Positions 8,707 to 17,259 of a stretch of DNA of 34,997 nucleotides are shown one piece after another (the first letter of the stretch is position 1; the number at the start of each line of letters is the position of its first letter). This DNA comes from a bacterium BMS3Abin14. Its GTDB lineage: Bacteria; BMS3Abin14. Location of the stretch: positions 1 through 34,997 of the forward strand of contig BDTG01000016.1 of NCBI GenBank assembly GCA_002897695.1, given 5' to 3'. The position numbers were made by a program, and so were the translations under genes. Below the pieces are notes generated by a model. It was not told the origin of the DNA and did not search any database. It was given only the letters and a program-made list of their open reading frames with translations.

Positions 8707-11396
8707 GCCTGCTGGACCTGAATAAGCTCGGATCGGTTCCATCGGGGAACCGGTTGGGCAAACTGCTTCGGGAGGAATACCTTGTCGCCTGGAACATACT
8801 GAAGTGGGAGCACAGGAACGGCATGGACAGCCTCGAAGTGGTCTCTCAACTGACCAGACTGATGGATGAGCTTATCGATTTTGTCTACAGACGGGCGGCG
8901 AAAGATACCGAGAAGAGGGGGCTAAAACAGGATAACCGTCTTGTTCTTATGGCTCTTGGTTCCTATGGAAGGCGCGAACTTGCTCCCCACTCTGACATGG
9001 ATCTTATCTTCCTGCTCCCGGAAAAGGTTACGGATTGGAGCAAGGAATTCACCGAAATGGTCCTTTATACATTGTGGGACACCGGTCTGGATGTCGGATA
9101 CAGCACCCGTTCCCTGAGTGAATGCATGGCCCTTGCTCCTGAAAATTACGATGTTCTGACTTCCCTTCTGGACGCACGATACCTCCAGGGGAACCTGGAT
9201 CTTTTCTCGAATTTCAGAAAAGAATTCCGGCGAAAGGTGTTGAATAAAATAGGCAGCCGGTTTGTGACCACCAAGCTGGAGCTTATGGAAAAACGGTTAA
9301 AAAAACACGGAGGCACCATCTATGTTCTGGAACCGAACCTTAAGGAGGGGATGGGTGGACTCCGGGACTTGCATACGGCCATGTGGGTCGCTAAAGTTTT
9401 ATTTGGCGCCGACGACCTTGAAAAGCTTTGTAATATAAAAGAGTTAAACGTTTTAGATGAGAAAGACCTCCAACTTCTTAAGGGTTCTTTTGAATTTCTC
9501 ATGAGGGTCCGGTGCGAGCTGCACTTTGCTTCCAATGCCGCAAGAGACCTTTTGAGCATGGAACGGCAGCCCTACCTGGCGGAACGTTTCGGGATTAAGG
9601 GACGCCGTGGAGTGCTGGCCGTCGAGAGGTTCATGCAGACCTATTATTCCCACGCAGGGCAGGTGCACCACATCACGGGAAGCATAATCAAGCGTTCCAT
9701 CGAGCGAAAGAAGAGGTCGCCCAGGATACTGACTCGTTGGAAAGAGAAAGATCTGGGCAGGGGGTTTTTCTCCAGAGGCGGAGAGATTCATACCACGACT
9801 GATCCGCTGAAGTTCTTCCAGCGGTACCCGGGAAGGATGTTAAAGGCTTTCCGGCTGTTTCAGGAGTCCAACCTGGAACTGTCACCTGAAGTGGCCCTGG
9901 CGGTCAGAAGATCCCTGAAATTGGTCAACAATGAGTTCCGTAAGAGAAAAAGGGGCCGTGACGCTTTCTTCAGGATCATGTCTGATGAGCGGCGGCTCTA
10001 TGAAACCCTTCTGTTAATGAACGAGCTGGGGTTTTTAAAGAAATATATCCCGGAGTTCGCCCCCATCTTCTGTAAGATGCAGCACGATTATTACCATACC
10101 TACACCGTGGATGAGCATAGCATCCGAGCTGTCAGGGAGCTTGTTGATCTACCGCTTGCCTCCGATTCATCCCTTGAGCTTTATCAGGAAGTCTACAGGG
10201 AGACGAAAGCCAACCGGCTTCTCCTTTTTTTTACCATTCTGCTCCACGATGTGGGGAAGGGAAGTGGGGCGAACCATGCCGATAAGGGAGCCGTGATGGC
10301 CATGAGGGCCGCCAAACGCATGGGAATGTCCCGTGAAGATGTTGATGACATGGGGTTCGTCATTAAACACCATCTGCTTCTGTCTCACGTTGCCCAACGC
10401 AGGGATCTGCACGAGGAGAGAACGATCCTGGAGGTGGCAAACCTGATGGGGAGTCCCAGGAGACTCAAACTCCTGTTTCTACTCACCATGGCCGATCTCA
10501 AGGCGGTGGGGCCCGGTGTGTGGAATGAGTGGAAGGCATCCCTTCTCGCTGAACTTTTTCTCGAAGCAGCCAGGGCGATCGAGGGAGGAGGGGCCTTTCG
10601 TGAGGACCTTTCAAAGAGGATTGAAAAAACCAGGGCCAAAGTCACGAAGGCCCTCGCCGATGAATTTGACCCCCGGTTGGTGCAGGCTGAGCTGGACGCC
10701 CTTTCCGAGAGAGCGTACGCGGTTTACAGGCCACGAGCTCTGGGGCAGTTTGTAGCGCTTCACCTGAAAATAGGGAACAGGCCCGTTATTACCTCCTGGC
10801 GCCGGGCCAGAAGGGGCGGATATACGGAGCTTTTTATCGTTGCTCAGGATCAACCCGGATTTTTCTCTCGAATCGCCGGTGTCCTGACTGCAAATAACGT
10901 TAACATCCTCGGCGCCCAGCTTCTTACCCGGAATGATGGAGTTGTGTTCGACCTTCTTTACGTGACCGATAACGTAATGAAGCCCATCAGCGACAGGATG
11001 AAATTCAGAATGGTCAACCGGGAACTGGCCAAGGTTGTCGGCGGGGAGCTTGACGTCGATAAGTTGCTGAAAGCAAGAAGATTGTCCCTTCCGCTGGACC
11101 GGAGGGAAAGGGCAGCCATGCCGGCGGCCACCCGGGTCGACATCGATAACAGTGTGTCCGATTCCTTTACCGTTATCGATATCTATACCACCGACAGGAT
11201 CGGGCTCCTGTACGCCATAACATCGAGCCTGGCTTCATCCAATCTGTCTATTTACACCGCCAAAGTCTCCACCAAAGTGGATCAGGCGGTGGACGTCTTC
11301 TACGTGGCTGACCTGAAGGGGAACAAGATAGTGGATGAGAAGGAAATCGAGGCGGTCAGGAATACCCTCATGCACGCCCTGACCGAGGAGGATTGA
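8703..11396 (+). CDS. glnD: [Protein-PII] uridylyltransferase / uridylyl-removing enzyme
   Basis: An 897-aa bifunctional nitrogen sensor that uridylylates PII (GlnB/GlnK) when glutamine is low and deuridylylates it when glutamine is high. The nucleotidyltransferase motif GSYGRRELAPHSDMDL has G86-S87 and catalytic D98/D100. The HD hydrolase motif LLHDVGKG has H515-D516. Two C-terminal ACT domains bind glutamine (about 705-775, FIVAQDQPGFFSRIAGVL; about 820-890, IYTTDRIGLLYAITSSL). All domains are intact and the length is typical. The start overlaps the amidase stop (ATGA). No glnB or glnA is in the window. A convergent gene starts 13 bases beyond the stop. Confidence 0.97.
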   Translation: MSLLDLNKLGSVPSGNRLGKLLREEYLVAWNILKWEHRNGMDSLEVVSQLTRLMDELIDFVYRRAAKDTEKRGLKQDNRLVLMALGSYGRRELAPHSDMDLIFLLPEKVTDWSKEFTEMVLYTLWDTGLDVGYSTRSLSECMALAPENYDVLTSLLDARYLQGNLDLFSNFRKEFRRKVLNKIGSRFVTTKLELMEKRLKKHGGTIYVLEPNLKEGMGGLRDLHTAMWVAKVLFGADDLEKLCNIKELNVLDEKDLQLLKGSFEFLMRVRCELHFASNAARDLLSMERQPYLAERFGIKGRRGVLAVERFMQTYYSHAGQVHHITGSIIKRSIERKKRSPRILTRWKEKDLGRGFFSRGGEIHTTTDPLKFFQRYPGRMLKAFRLFQESNLELSPEVALAVRRSLKLVNNEFRKRKRGRDAFFRIMSDERRLYETLLLMNELGFLKKYIPEFAPIFCKMQHDYYHTYTVDEHSIRAVRELVDLPLASDSSLELYQEVYRETKANRLLLFFTILLHDVGKGSGANHADKGAVMAMRAAKRMGMSREDVDDMGFVIKHHLLLSHVAQRRDLHEERTILEVANLMGSPRRLKLLFLLTMADLKAVGPGVWNEWKASLLAELFLEAARAIEGGGAFREDLSKRIEKTRAKVTKALADEFDPRLVQAELDALSERAYAVYRPRALGQFVALHLKIGNRPVITSWRRARRGGYTELFIVAQDQPGFFSRIAGVLTANNVNILGAQLLTRNDGVVFDLLYVTDNVMKPISDRMKFRMVNRELAKVVGGELDVDKLLKARRLSLPLDRRERAAMPAATRVDIDNSVSDSFTVIDIYTTDRIGLLYAITSSLASSNLSIYTAKVSTKVDQAVDVFYVADLKGNKIVDEKEIEAVRNTLMHALTEED

Positions 11397-11397
11397 A

Positions 11398-11414
11398 AAT
11401 AACCCTTGGTTATT
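11398..11414. terminator. Small hairpin between convergent genes
   Basis: AATAACC (11398-11404) and GGTTATT (11408-11414) form a 7-bp stem with a 3-base loop in the 13-base gap between glnD and the convergent GGDEF gene, overlapping the latter's stop codon. It is short, AT-rich and lacks a clear T run, so it is only a weak candidate terminator. Confidence 0.25.
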
Positions 11415-12369
11415 CGTCCGATTCAGACGGGGCCGCGTAGATCTGGTGCCCGCCCAGTTCCTTGGCCCTGTATAATGCCGTGTCCGCCGAGATGATGACC
11501 TCGTCCGATGATTTGGCCGTACCCTCCGGGAAGGAAACCAGTCCAAGACTGGCATGGATCATGTGTTCCCTGTCATTGATGACTATGGATTCGGACAGAC
11601 AATCGAGAACCTGCCGGGCTACCCTCTGACCGCCCACCTTATCGGTCTGGGTCAGGAGGAGAGCGAATTCATCCCCCCCATACCGGGCCAGAATATCGGT
11701 CTCCCGAAGCCCCTGCTGCAGCCTTGCAGCGATCTCACGGAGGACAAAATCTCCATGCCGATGACCGAATGTGTCATTGATCTTCTTGAAATCATCAAGG
11801 TCGAGTAAAATCATGGTGATGGGAGTGTGGTACCGATGGCTTCTTTTTATCTCCTCCTCAAGTTTCTCGATGAGATAACGGTAGTTGGGGATGCCTGTGA
11901 GGCCGTCGGTGATCGCCATCTCCTCTAAAAGACGATTCTTCTCCCTCAACTCGTCCTGCAGATTTTTTATCCTCAACATCGCCTTGCTCTTGGCAAGGAG
12001 CAGGGTGGTATTAAACGGTTTGGTAATATAATCGTCGGCCCCGGCATCGATTCCTCTCATGATATCCTCAGGCTGGTCCTTCACAGAGACCATGAAGATG
12101 AGTGTGTCTGCGAACCTGGGGTCGATTTTGATCATTCGGCATACTTCAATGCCGTCCATTGCCGCACCCTGGGGCGCTTGGGCATCAGGCAGCATGACAT
12201 CCAGAAGAACCAGGTCAAAGGGCCCCTTGTTTGACATGGCTTCCATGGCTTCTCTTCCACTAAAAGCGGGGACGGGGTTGTACCCTTCCGACTCCATGAT
12301 CTTGCAGAGGATCTCGTTAAGGCTGACATTGTCCTCGACTACCAGGATACGTATGTTTCCAACCGACAT
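11410..12369 (-). CDS. Response regulator diguanylate cyclase (REC-GGDEF)
   Basis: A 319-aa protein. The receiver domain (about 5-130) has acidic residues E12/D13, phosphoacceptor D57 (LVLLDVMLP) and K118. It contains a short insert (AQAPQGAAMDG) after the phosphorylation site. A coiled linker (about 130-152) leads to a GGDEF domain with DGLTGIPNYR, the metal site LLDLDDFK and an intact GGDEF (231-235). An RxxD inhibitory site (R222-D225) sits five residues before GGDEF, so product inhibition by c-di-GMP is expected. The predicted activity is phosphorylation-dependent c-di-GMP synthesis (PleD/WspR type). ATG at 12369 is preferred over upstream frame extension: AAGGAAA lies upstream, and the extension would translate a repeat element. 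Confidence 0.93.
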   Translation of the reverse strand: MSVGNIRILVVEDNVSLNEILCKIMESEGYNPVPAFSGREAMEAMSNKGPFDLVLLDVMLPDAQAPQGAAMDGIEVCRMIKIDPRFADTLIFMVSVKDQPEDIMRGIDAGADDYITKPFNTTLLLAKSKAMLRIKNLQDELREKNRLLEEMAITDGLTGIPNYRYLIEKLEEEIKRSHRYHTPITMILLDLDDFKKINDTFGHRHGDFVLREIAARLQQGLRETDILARYGGDEFALLLTQTDKVGGQRVARQVLDCLSESIVINDREHMIHASLGLVSFPEGTAKSSDEVIISADTALYRAKELGGHQIYAAPSESDE

Positions 12370-12388
12370 TCCAGATTTCCTTGTTTTT

Positions 12389-12460
12389 AACAGGGTTGTA
12401 AAAGTCACGAACCTGCCTGTGCGTCGTACGCAGACAGGCGAACTTTTTGCGATCCTGTCA
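12389..12460. repeat. Imperfect palindromic intergenic element (paired AAAAGTC arms)
   Basis: Left arm ACAGGGTTGTAAAAGTC and right arm AACTTTTTGCGATCCTGTC are near-inverted copies. Between them CCTGTGCG...CGCAGACAGG forms an inner hairpin. It lies between the single-domain response regulator and the GGDEF gene, in their shared minus-strand orientation. Related arms are at 1736, 12917 and 17209. Confidence 0.7.
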
Positions 12461-12505
12461 CAGTCAGCGCCGGCATAAAGGCCCGCTGACGATAACTTGC
12501 AGGGT

Positions 12506-12883
12506 TTACGCAGTAAAATTGGTGTAGTGACGGATCTTCCCGACGACTTCGGAAACTTTGAAAGGCTTGGTAATGTAGTCAACCGCACCCATGTCGAGAC
12601 CTTTTTGAACCATCATTGCCTCGTCCATCGCCGACAGGAAAATTACGGGTATGTTCCTGGTTTCGTTCTTGTTTTTCAGCGCCTTTAAAAGATCAATCCC
12701 GGACAGGCGCGGCATCATGATATCGGCAATGATCAGATGAGGCTTAACGTCCTCGATGAATAAAAGAGCTTCCAGCCCGTTGGCCCGGGTTGAGACGTCG
12801 TATCCATGTCCCTCAAGCCCGGAACGTATCAGTCTGAGTATGTTTTCCTCGTCGTCAACCACGAGGATCTTGGGGCCTGCCAT
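12506..12883 (-). CDS. Single-domain response regulator (CheY-like receiver)
   Basis: A 125-aa stand-alone receiver with D10/D11, phosphoacceptor D54 (IIADIMMP), S84 and K106 (ITKPF), all conserved. No output domain is present, so it must act through protein contact or phosphotransfer. The start at 12883 (ATG, with AAAGGGGA seven bases upstream) is preferred over an in-frame GTG at 12901. It is transcribed toward the REC-GGDEF gene, 136 bases downstream and separated by a palindromic element, so the pair may form one signalling module. No histidine kinase is adjacent. Confidence 0.93.
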   Translation of the reverse strand: MAGPKILVVDDEENILRLIRSGLEGHGYDVSTRANGLEALLFIEDVKPHLIIADIMMPRLSGIDLLKALKNKNETRNIPVIFLSAMDEAMMVQKGLDMGAVDYITKPFKVSEVVGKIRHYTNFTA

Positions 12884-12912
12884 CAAGTTGTCCCCTTTCA
12901 CCTTGGATAACT

Positions 12913-13074
12913 TTCTGATAGGGTCGCAAAAAGTCCATTCGTGGCTTTTTGCTCAACGGAAAGCGAAAAGTGTCATTTTCACTTTCCTTACAGATCAAGG
13001 ACCTGCGTTGCAAGTCATCGATCTGAGCGCCCTCCCCGGGCGCGTTGATGACTTTTTGCGAAGTCATCAACTTT
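12913..13074. repeat. Complex palindromic intergenic region (dispersed element, full copy)
   Basis: It fills the gap between the divergent response regulator and rarA genes. It contains GCAAAAAG (12926-12933) pairing with CTTTTTGC (12945-12952), a GCGCCC/GGGCGC hairpin (13027-13043), and a perfect 11-bp hairpin GTTGATGACTT/AAGTCATCAAC (13044-13071). The outer arms, TGATAGGGTCGCAAAAAGTC and GACTTTTTGCGAAGTCATCAA, are inverted near-copies. Divergent promoters are presumably in or beside it, but none could be assigned confidently. Confidence 0.72.
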
Positions 13075-13125
13075 GGTAATTTATGAAATATGCCTAAAAA
13101 AATCAAGTATTTTGGAGATGCTGCG

Positions 13126-14502
13126 ATGAAGGATGCGGACACAGGGGATCTCTTCCGCCCCACTGATAAACCTGATGGGTGGGAGGCAGGCAGGCCTCTG
13201 GCTGACAGGATGCGCCCGATTTCTCTTGACGGATTTCTCGGACAGAAGGACCTTGTGGGAAAGGATGCGGTTTTGAGGAAAATGATAGAGGAGGACCGGC
13301 TGAGTTCGGTCATCTTCTGGGGTCCTCCGGGATCGGGGAAAACCACACTGGCCCGCCTTGCCGCCCAGTGGACGGATTCCCAATTCCTGGAGTACAGCGC
13401 CGTCACCTCGGGAAGCAGGGAGATGAAGCAGGTCATGACGGGGGCGAGACGACTGCGGCGTGCCGTCGGCAGACGAACAGTTCTTTTTGTTGATGAGGTT
13501 CATCGCTTCAACCGGGCGCAGCAGGATGCATTCCTGCCCTACGTCGAGAGTGGGGACGTCGTCCTTGTAGGCGCCACCACGGAAAATCCATCCTTCGAGG
13601 TGAATGCGGCCCTTCTGTCGCGAAGCAAGGTCTTTGTCTTCAGCCCTTTGGCCGATGATCAGATACGTGAGCTTCTTCTTCGAGCCGCCAGGGAGGACAG
13701 TGAACTTTCGTCTCTTAATCCCGATCTTTCTGAAGAGGCCCTGGAGACTATCTGCAGGAACGCCGACGGTGATGCCAGAAGGGCGTTGACTGCGCTGGAA
13801 CTGGCTGTCCTCGTTGCTGAACCAACTGTTGAAGGAAGATTGAAAGTCGGGGCCGACGAGGTTCTACGCGCCATCCAGGGAAAGGCCCTGGCCTATGATA
13901 AGACCGGCGAAGAACACTACAATGTGATCAGCGCTCTACACAAGAGCCTCAGGGGAAGTGATCCGGACGCATCCCTATACTGGCTGGCAAGGATGCTTGA
14001 AGCCGGAGAGGACAGGAGATACATCCTGAGAAGGCTGGCCAGGGTCGCAGTGGAGGACATTGGAATGGCCGATCCTGATGCCCTCGTGCAGGCTGTTGCC
14101 GCCAGGGATGCCTTTGACTTCATGGGGCCGCCTGAGGGTGACCTGGTTCTGGCACAGCTTGTTGTCTACCTGGCGCTCGCCCCAAAGAGCAATTCCATTT
14201 ACAGGGCATGGAAAATGGCCCTGGGCGATGTTGCCGGCCGGCCCGCCTACCAGGTTCCGCTTCACATTCGGAACGCTCCAACTGCTCTTATGCGGGGGCT
14301 CAGTTACGGCAAGGGATACCAGTATTCACACGAGATGCCCTATTCCCTGTCGGTTCACAGCTTCTTCCCGGAGGAGTTTGGTGAAAGGCGCTATTACAAT
14401 CCGGGGAAAGCGGGGAAAGAGAGGGCCGTGGCGCAAAGGCTGAAGGAGATACGCGACCGGATCAGCCGTCTCAGGGGAAGGGAGAAGGGTGGGAAGGGAT
14501 GA
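13126..14502 (+). CDS. rarA: Replication-associated recombination protein RarA (MgsA/WRNIP1 family AAA+ ATPase)
   Basis: A 458-aa AAA+ ATPase acting at stalled replication forks. Walker A GPPGSGKT (66-73), Walker B FVDEVHRF with D123-E124, sensor 1 VGATTENPSF, and the C-terminal tetramerisation/MgsA_C region (YNVISALHKSLRGSDPDAS...YWLARM) are all present. The start at 13126 has GGAG at good spacing; an in-frame ATG at 13090 has no ribosome-binding site. It ends in an ATGA overlap with mutL, so these repair genes are likely co-translated. The family is often described as a Holliday-junction-like ATPase related to the clamp loader. Confidence 0.95.
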   Translation: MKDADTGDLFRPTDKPDGWEAGRPLADRMRPISLDGFLGQKDLVGKDAVLRKMIEEDRLSSVIFWGPPGSGKTTLARLAAQWTDSQFLEYSAVTSGSREMKQVMTGARRLRRAVGRRTVLFVDEVHRFNRAQQDAFLPYVESGDVVLVGATTENPSFEVNAALLSRSKVFVFSPLADDQIRELLLRAAREDSELSSLNPDLSEEALETICRNADGDARRALTALELAVLVAEPTVEGRLKVGADEVLRAIQGKALAYDKTGEEHYNVISALHKSLRGSDPDASLYWLARMLEAGEDRRYILRRLARVAVEDIGMADPDALVQAVAARDAFDFMGPPEGDLVLAQLVVYLALAPKSNSIYRAWKMALGDVAGRPAYQVPLHIRNAPTALMRGLSYGKGYQYSHEMPYSLSVHSFFPEEFGERRYYNPGKAGKERAVAQRLKEIRDRISRLRGREKGGKG

Positions 14503-16181
14503 CCGTCCGTCCCATTGTCGTTCTTTCCGACAGCCTGATAGATCTCATTGCGGCAGGGGAGGTCGTTGAGAGGCCGGCGTCTGTTCTCAAGGAGCTGATT
14601 GAGAATTCCCTGGACGCCTCGGCTTCCCGTATCACCGTGGATATCCAGGGCGGCGGAACCCGTCTTGTCCAGGTGGCCGACAACGGTGAGGGCCTTAGTG
14701 AACAAAATGCCCTCTTGGCCATTGAGCGTCATGCCACGAGTAAGCTCGCCAGGGCTGAGGATCTGGAAGAAATACTGACCATGGGGTTCCGGGGCGAAGC
14801 GTTGCCCAGCATTGCCGCCGTCGGAAAGTTTGTTATGGAATCCTGGGATGGCTCGTCAACTTCGGGCACGCGTGTGGTGATCCGAAACGGAAGGCTCTCA
14901 AAGGTTGAGCCCTGCGCCCGTTCGCGGGGGACCACCGCTTCGCTGGAACGTATTTTTCAAAACATCCCGGCCCGCCGGAAATTCCTGAAATCCAGGGGGA
15001 CGGAGATGGCCTGGTGCCTGAGGGCCGTCGAGGAGGCTGCATTGGCACGCCCCGATGTCCATTTTGAGTTCCATGCCGACAGAGGGGCCCCAATCATATT
15101 TCCATCAGCGTCAAATCTCAAGGACAGGATTGCCGCCCTTTGGGGCGCCGCGGATGCTCGAGGCCTGTTTCCCCTGGAATCTGAACTTGACGGCATCAGG
15201 GTTAGAGGATTTATCAGCGCTCCCAACCGGACCTACGGGAGGAGAAGCCGGCACCATGTCCTGGTAAACAGAAGACCGGTACGGGATCCCGGGCTGAACA
15301 GGACTATCTCATCGGCACTCGCTTCGGTATATCCCTCCGGGAGGTTTCCCGCCCTCGTGCTTTCGTTCCATTTCCCGGCGGGGGAGTTGGATGTCAATGT
15401 ACACCCATCAAAAAGGGAAGTTCGCGTCCGAAATCTGCCGGTTGTTTCAACCCTTTTGAAGATGGCGATCAGAGGCCTGCAGAATGTCTCCTCTCCCGTG
15501 AGGAGGGATTACGCCCCGCCGCCTTCCACCCACGGGGCCCGTGCCTCAGATGGAGATGGCCTCTCCGGTACCCCATGCGTGTCCAGGCAAGCAACGGCGC
15601 CCCTGCCTATGGAGGACCGCGGTCAAGTCATTGGCCAGTTTTTGGGGGCCTATATACTTGTTGAGGCCGGCGATGAACTTCGTCTCATCGACCAGCATGC
15701 CGCTCATGAGAGGATCATGTTTAACCGCCTGTTATCCCTTCGCAGCGCGGGCGGGGGGGCCTCCCAGAATCTGATTATCCCGGCCCTTGTGGACCTCTCT
15801 TCCTCCGAGGTAATAAATCTTCTTGAAAAACAGGATGTCCTCCGTTCCTTTGGTTTCGGTGTTGAGGACTTCGGCGGGACACAGGTACGGGTAACAGCTG
15901 TGCCGGCGCAGATCCCCGAGAGGATCGTCTACGATCTGCTAAAGGGCCTCGCTGCGGATTTTGGCAGGAGCCCGGATCTTCCCGAAGATGTGGCCCTGCT
16001 CATCAGCAGTCGGGCGTGCAGGATGAGCGTTACCGCCGGCAGGAACTTGAGCCCCATGGAGATGAGGCGGCTCGTTCAGGATCTTGAAGATGCAGAGGCC
16101 GGATTCTCCTGCCCCCACGGACGGCCCACGAGCGTATCGTTGACACGGACAGACCTGGAAAGGCTATTTAAAAGAAGATGA
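14499..16181 (+). CDS. mutL: DNA mismatch repair protein MutL
   Basis: A 560-aa protein. The GHKL ATPase motifs are clear: ELIENSLDA, DNGEGL, ATSKL, GFRGEALPSIAAV. The C-terminal dimerisation domain carries the endonuclease-type MutL motifs: DQHAAHE (398-404), ACR (in SSRACRMS), CPHGRP and a final F-K-R. In the DQHA(X)2E(X)4E metal motif the last position is Asn409 (ERIMFN) where Glu is usual (Glu473 in Bacillus subtilis). The enzyme would nick DNA after MutS activation if active. Start and stop both form 4-base overlaps (with rarA and miaA). Confidence 0.96.
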   Translation: MTVRPIVVLSDSLIDLIAAGEVVERPASVLKELIENSLDASASRITVDIQGGGTRLVQVADNGEGLSEQNALLAIERHATSKLARAEDLEEILTMGFRGEALPSIAAVGKFVMESWDGSSTSGTRVVIRNGRLSKVEPCARSRGTTASLERIFQNIPARRKFLKSRGTEMAWCLRAVEEAALARPDVHFEFHADRGAPIIFPSASNLKDRIAALWGAADARGLFPLESELDGIRVRGFISAPNRTYGRRSRHHVLVNRRPVRDPGLNRTISSALASVYPSGRFPALVLSFHFPAGELDVNVHPSKREVRVRNLPVVSTLLKMAIRGLQNVSSPVRRDYAPPPSTHGARASDGDGLSGTPCVSRQATAPLPMEDRGQVIGQFLGAYILVEAGDELRLIDQHAAHERIMFNRLLSLRSAGGGASQNLIIPALVDLSSSEVINLLEKQDVLRSFGFGVEDFGGTQVRVTAVPAQIPERIVYDLLKGLAADFGRSPDLPEDVALLISSRACRMSVTAGRNLSPMEMRRLVQDLEDAEAGFSCPHGRPTSVSLTRTDLERLFKRR

Positions 16182-17128
16182 GGAAAAAGCCGTTCGTACT
16201 GATTATCGGAGGGCCAACGGCATCGGGCAAGTCAAACCTGGCCATGGAGATCGCCAAAATCCTCCCTGTGGAGATTATCAACGCCGACTCCATGCAGGTA
16301 TATCGCGGAATGGATATCGGAACCGCAAAGCCGGGGCGAGGGGAGAGAAAACAGGTCGTCCATCATCTTATTGACATCCGGGACCCCGACGAGATGTTCA
16401 GTGTCGGGGAATATGCCGATCTGTTTCGCCAAACCGTCCCATCCGTTATTGGAAGGGGGACGCTGCCCATCATGGTCGGGGGCACGGGCCTTTACATCAG
16501 GGTGGCCCTCGGCGGAATCTTCCCAGGGCCTGCCCGGGATGAGGAACTTCGTAAAAAACTGCAGGAGGCGGAAGATTCGGACCCCGGGTCACTTTTCAGA
16601 CGGCTGGCGAAGGACGATCCCACCGCCGCCGGTCGAATTCAGGGTGGTGACACGAAACGTATTATCCGGGCGCTGGAGGTCCTTATCCTCACCGGAATAC
16701 CCATAAGTGTCCACCAGAAGGAGCACGCCTTTGCCGATCATCCCTTCGAAACACGCTTTTTCTGCCTGACTCCCCCGAGAGAGACCCTTTACCGATGGAT
16801 TGAAGAGCGCGTGGACCGGATGATTCAAAGGGGACTTGCCGGCGAAGTGAGGGGATTGTTGGAGAAGGGGTTCAAGCCGGGGTTAAACTCCATGCAGGGT
16901 CTGGGATATAAAGAGATCACGGCCTATCTCATGGGGGATATGGACATCGAGGAGACAATTGGTCTTATCAAAAGGAATTCCCGCCGTTTTGCCAAACGGC
17001 AGATGACATGGTTCAGGGGGGAACCGGATGTCCGGTGGAAGGAGGTCAGGTCGAGGGAGGACCTGACGGCCATGGCCGGCGAAATCACACGGGAACTCGG
17101 GGACGCCATTTCCCGGCAGGTTTCCTGA
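16178..17128 (+). CDS. miaA: tRNA dimethylallyltransferase MiaA
   Basis: A 316-aa enzyme that adds a dimethylallyl group to N6 of A37 in tRNAs reading UNN codons, the first step of ms2i6A formation. The P-loop is GPTASGKS (12-19), followed by the conserved NADSMQVYRGMDIGTAKP region (substrate binding), VGGTGLYIRV, and the C-terminal QGLGYKEI and MTWFRGE segments. Length is typical. The ATG overlaps the mutL stop by 4 bases, the frequent mutL-miaA arrangement. No hfq follows. Confidence 0.97.
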   Translation: MRKKPFVLIIGGPTASGKSNLAMEIAKILPVEIINADSMQVYRGMDIGTAKPGRGERKQVVHHLIDIRDPDEMFSVGEYADLFRQTVPSVIGRGTLPIMVGGTGLYIRVALGGIFPGPARDEELRKKLQEAEDSDPGSLFRRLAKDDPTAAGRIQGGDTKRIIRALEVLILTGIPISVHQKEHAFADHPFETRFFCLTPPRETLYRWIEERVDRMIQRGLAGEVRGLLEKGFKPGLNSMQGLGYKEITAYLMGDMDIEETIGLIKRNSRRFAKRQMTWFRGEPDVRWKEVRSREDLTAMAGEITRELGDAISRQVS

Positions 17129-17202
17129 ACACCGCCCCGATGGTCGCTTGCGTGAAACAGTTATTTATTTTATGAACATAACGCGGCAGAAAACGGATGG
17201 AG

Positions 17203-17240
17203 TAAAAAACCATGGATGGACTTTTTACAACCCTGTCAAT
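17203..17240 (+). repeat. Dispersed intergenic element half-site (GGACTTTTTACAACCCTGTC)
   Basis: CCATGGATGGACTTTTTACAACCCTGTCAA closely matches the arms at 1736, 12460 and 12939. It sits just before the next gene, and an in-frame ATG inside it (17212) would translate the repeat, which argues for the downstream start at 17260. Confidence 0.65.
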
Positions 17241-17259
17241 TTTCAACGGCAGACGGATA

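Noticed and set aside
11554-11808. 84-aa plus-strand frame opposite the GGDEF gene.
   Set aside because: Shadow of the minus-strand diguanylate cyclase.
17212-17259. Upstream ATG for the exported protein.
   Set aside because: It translates a dispersed repeat element and would bury the signal peptide 16 residues inside.
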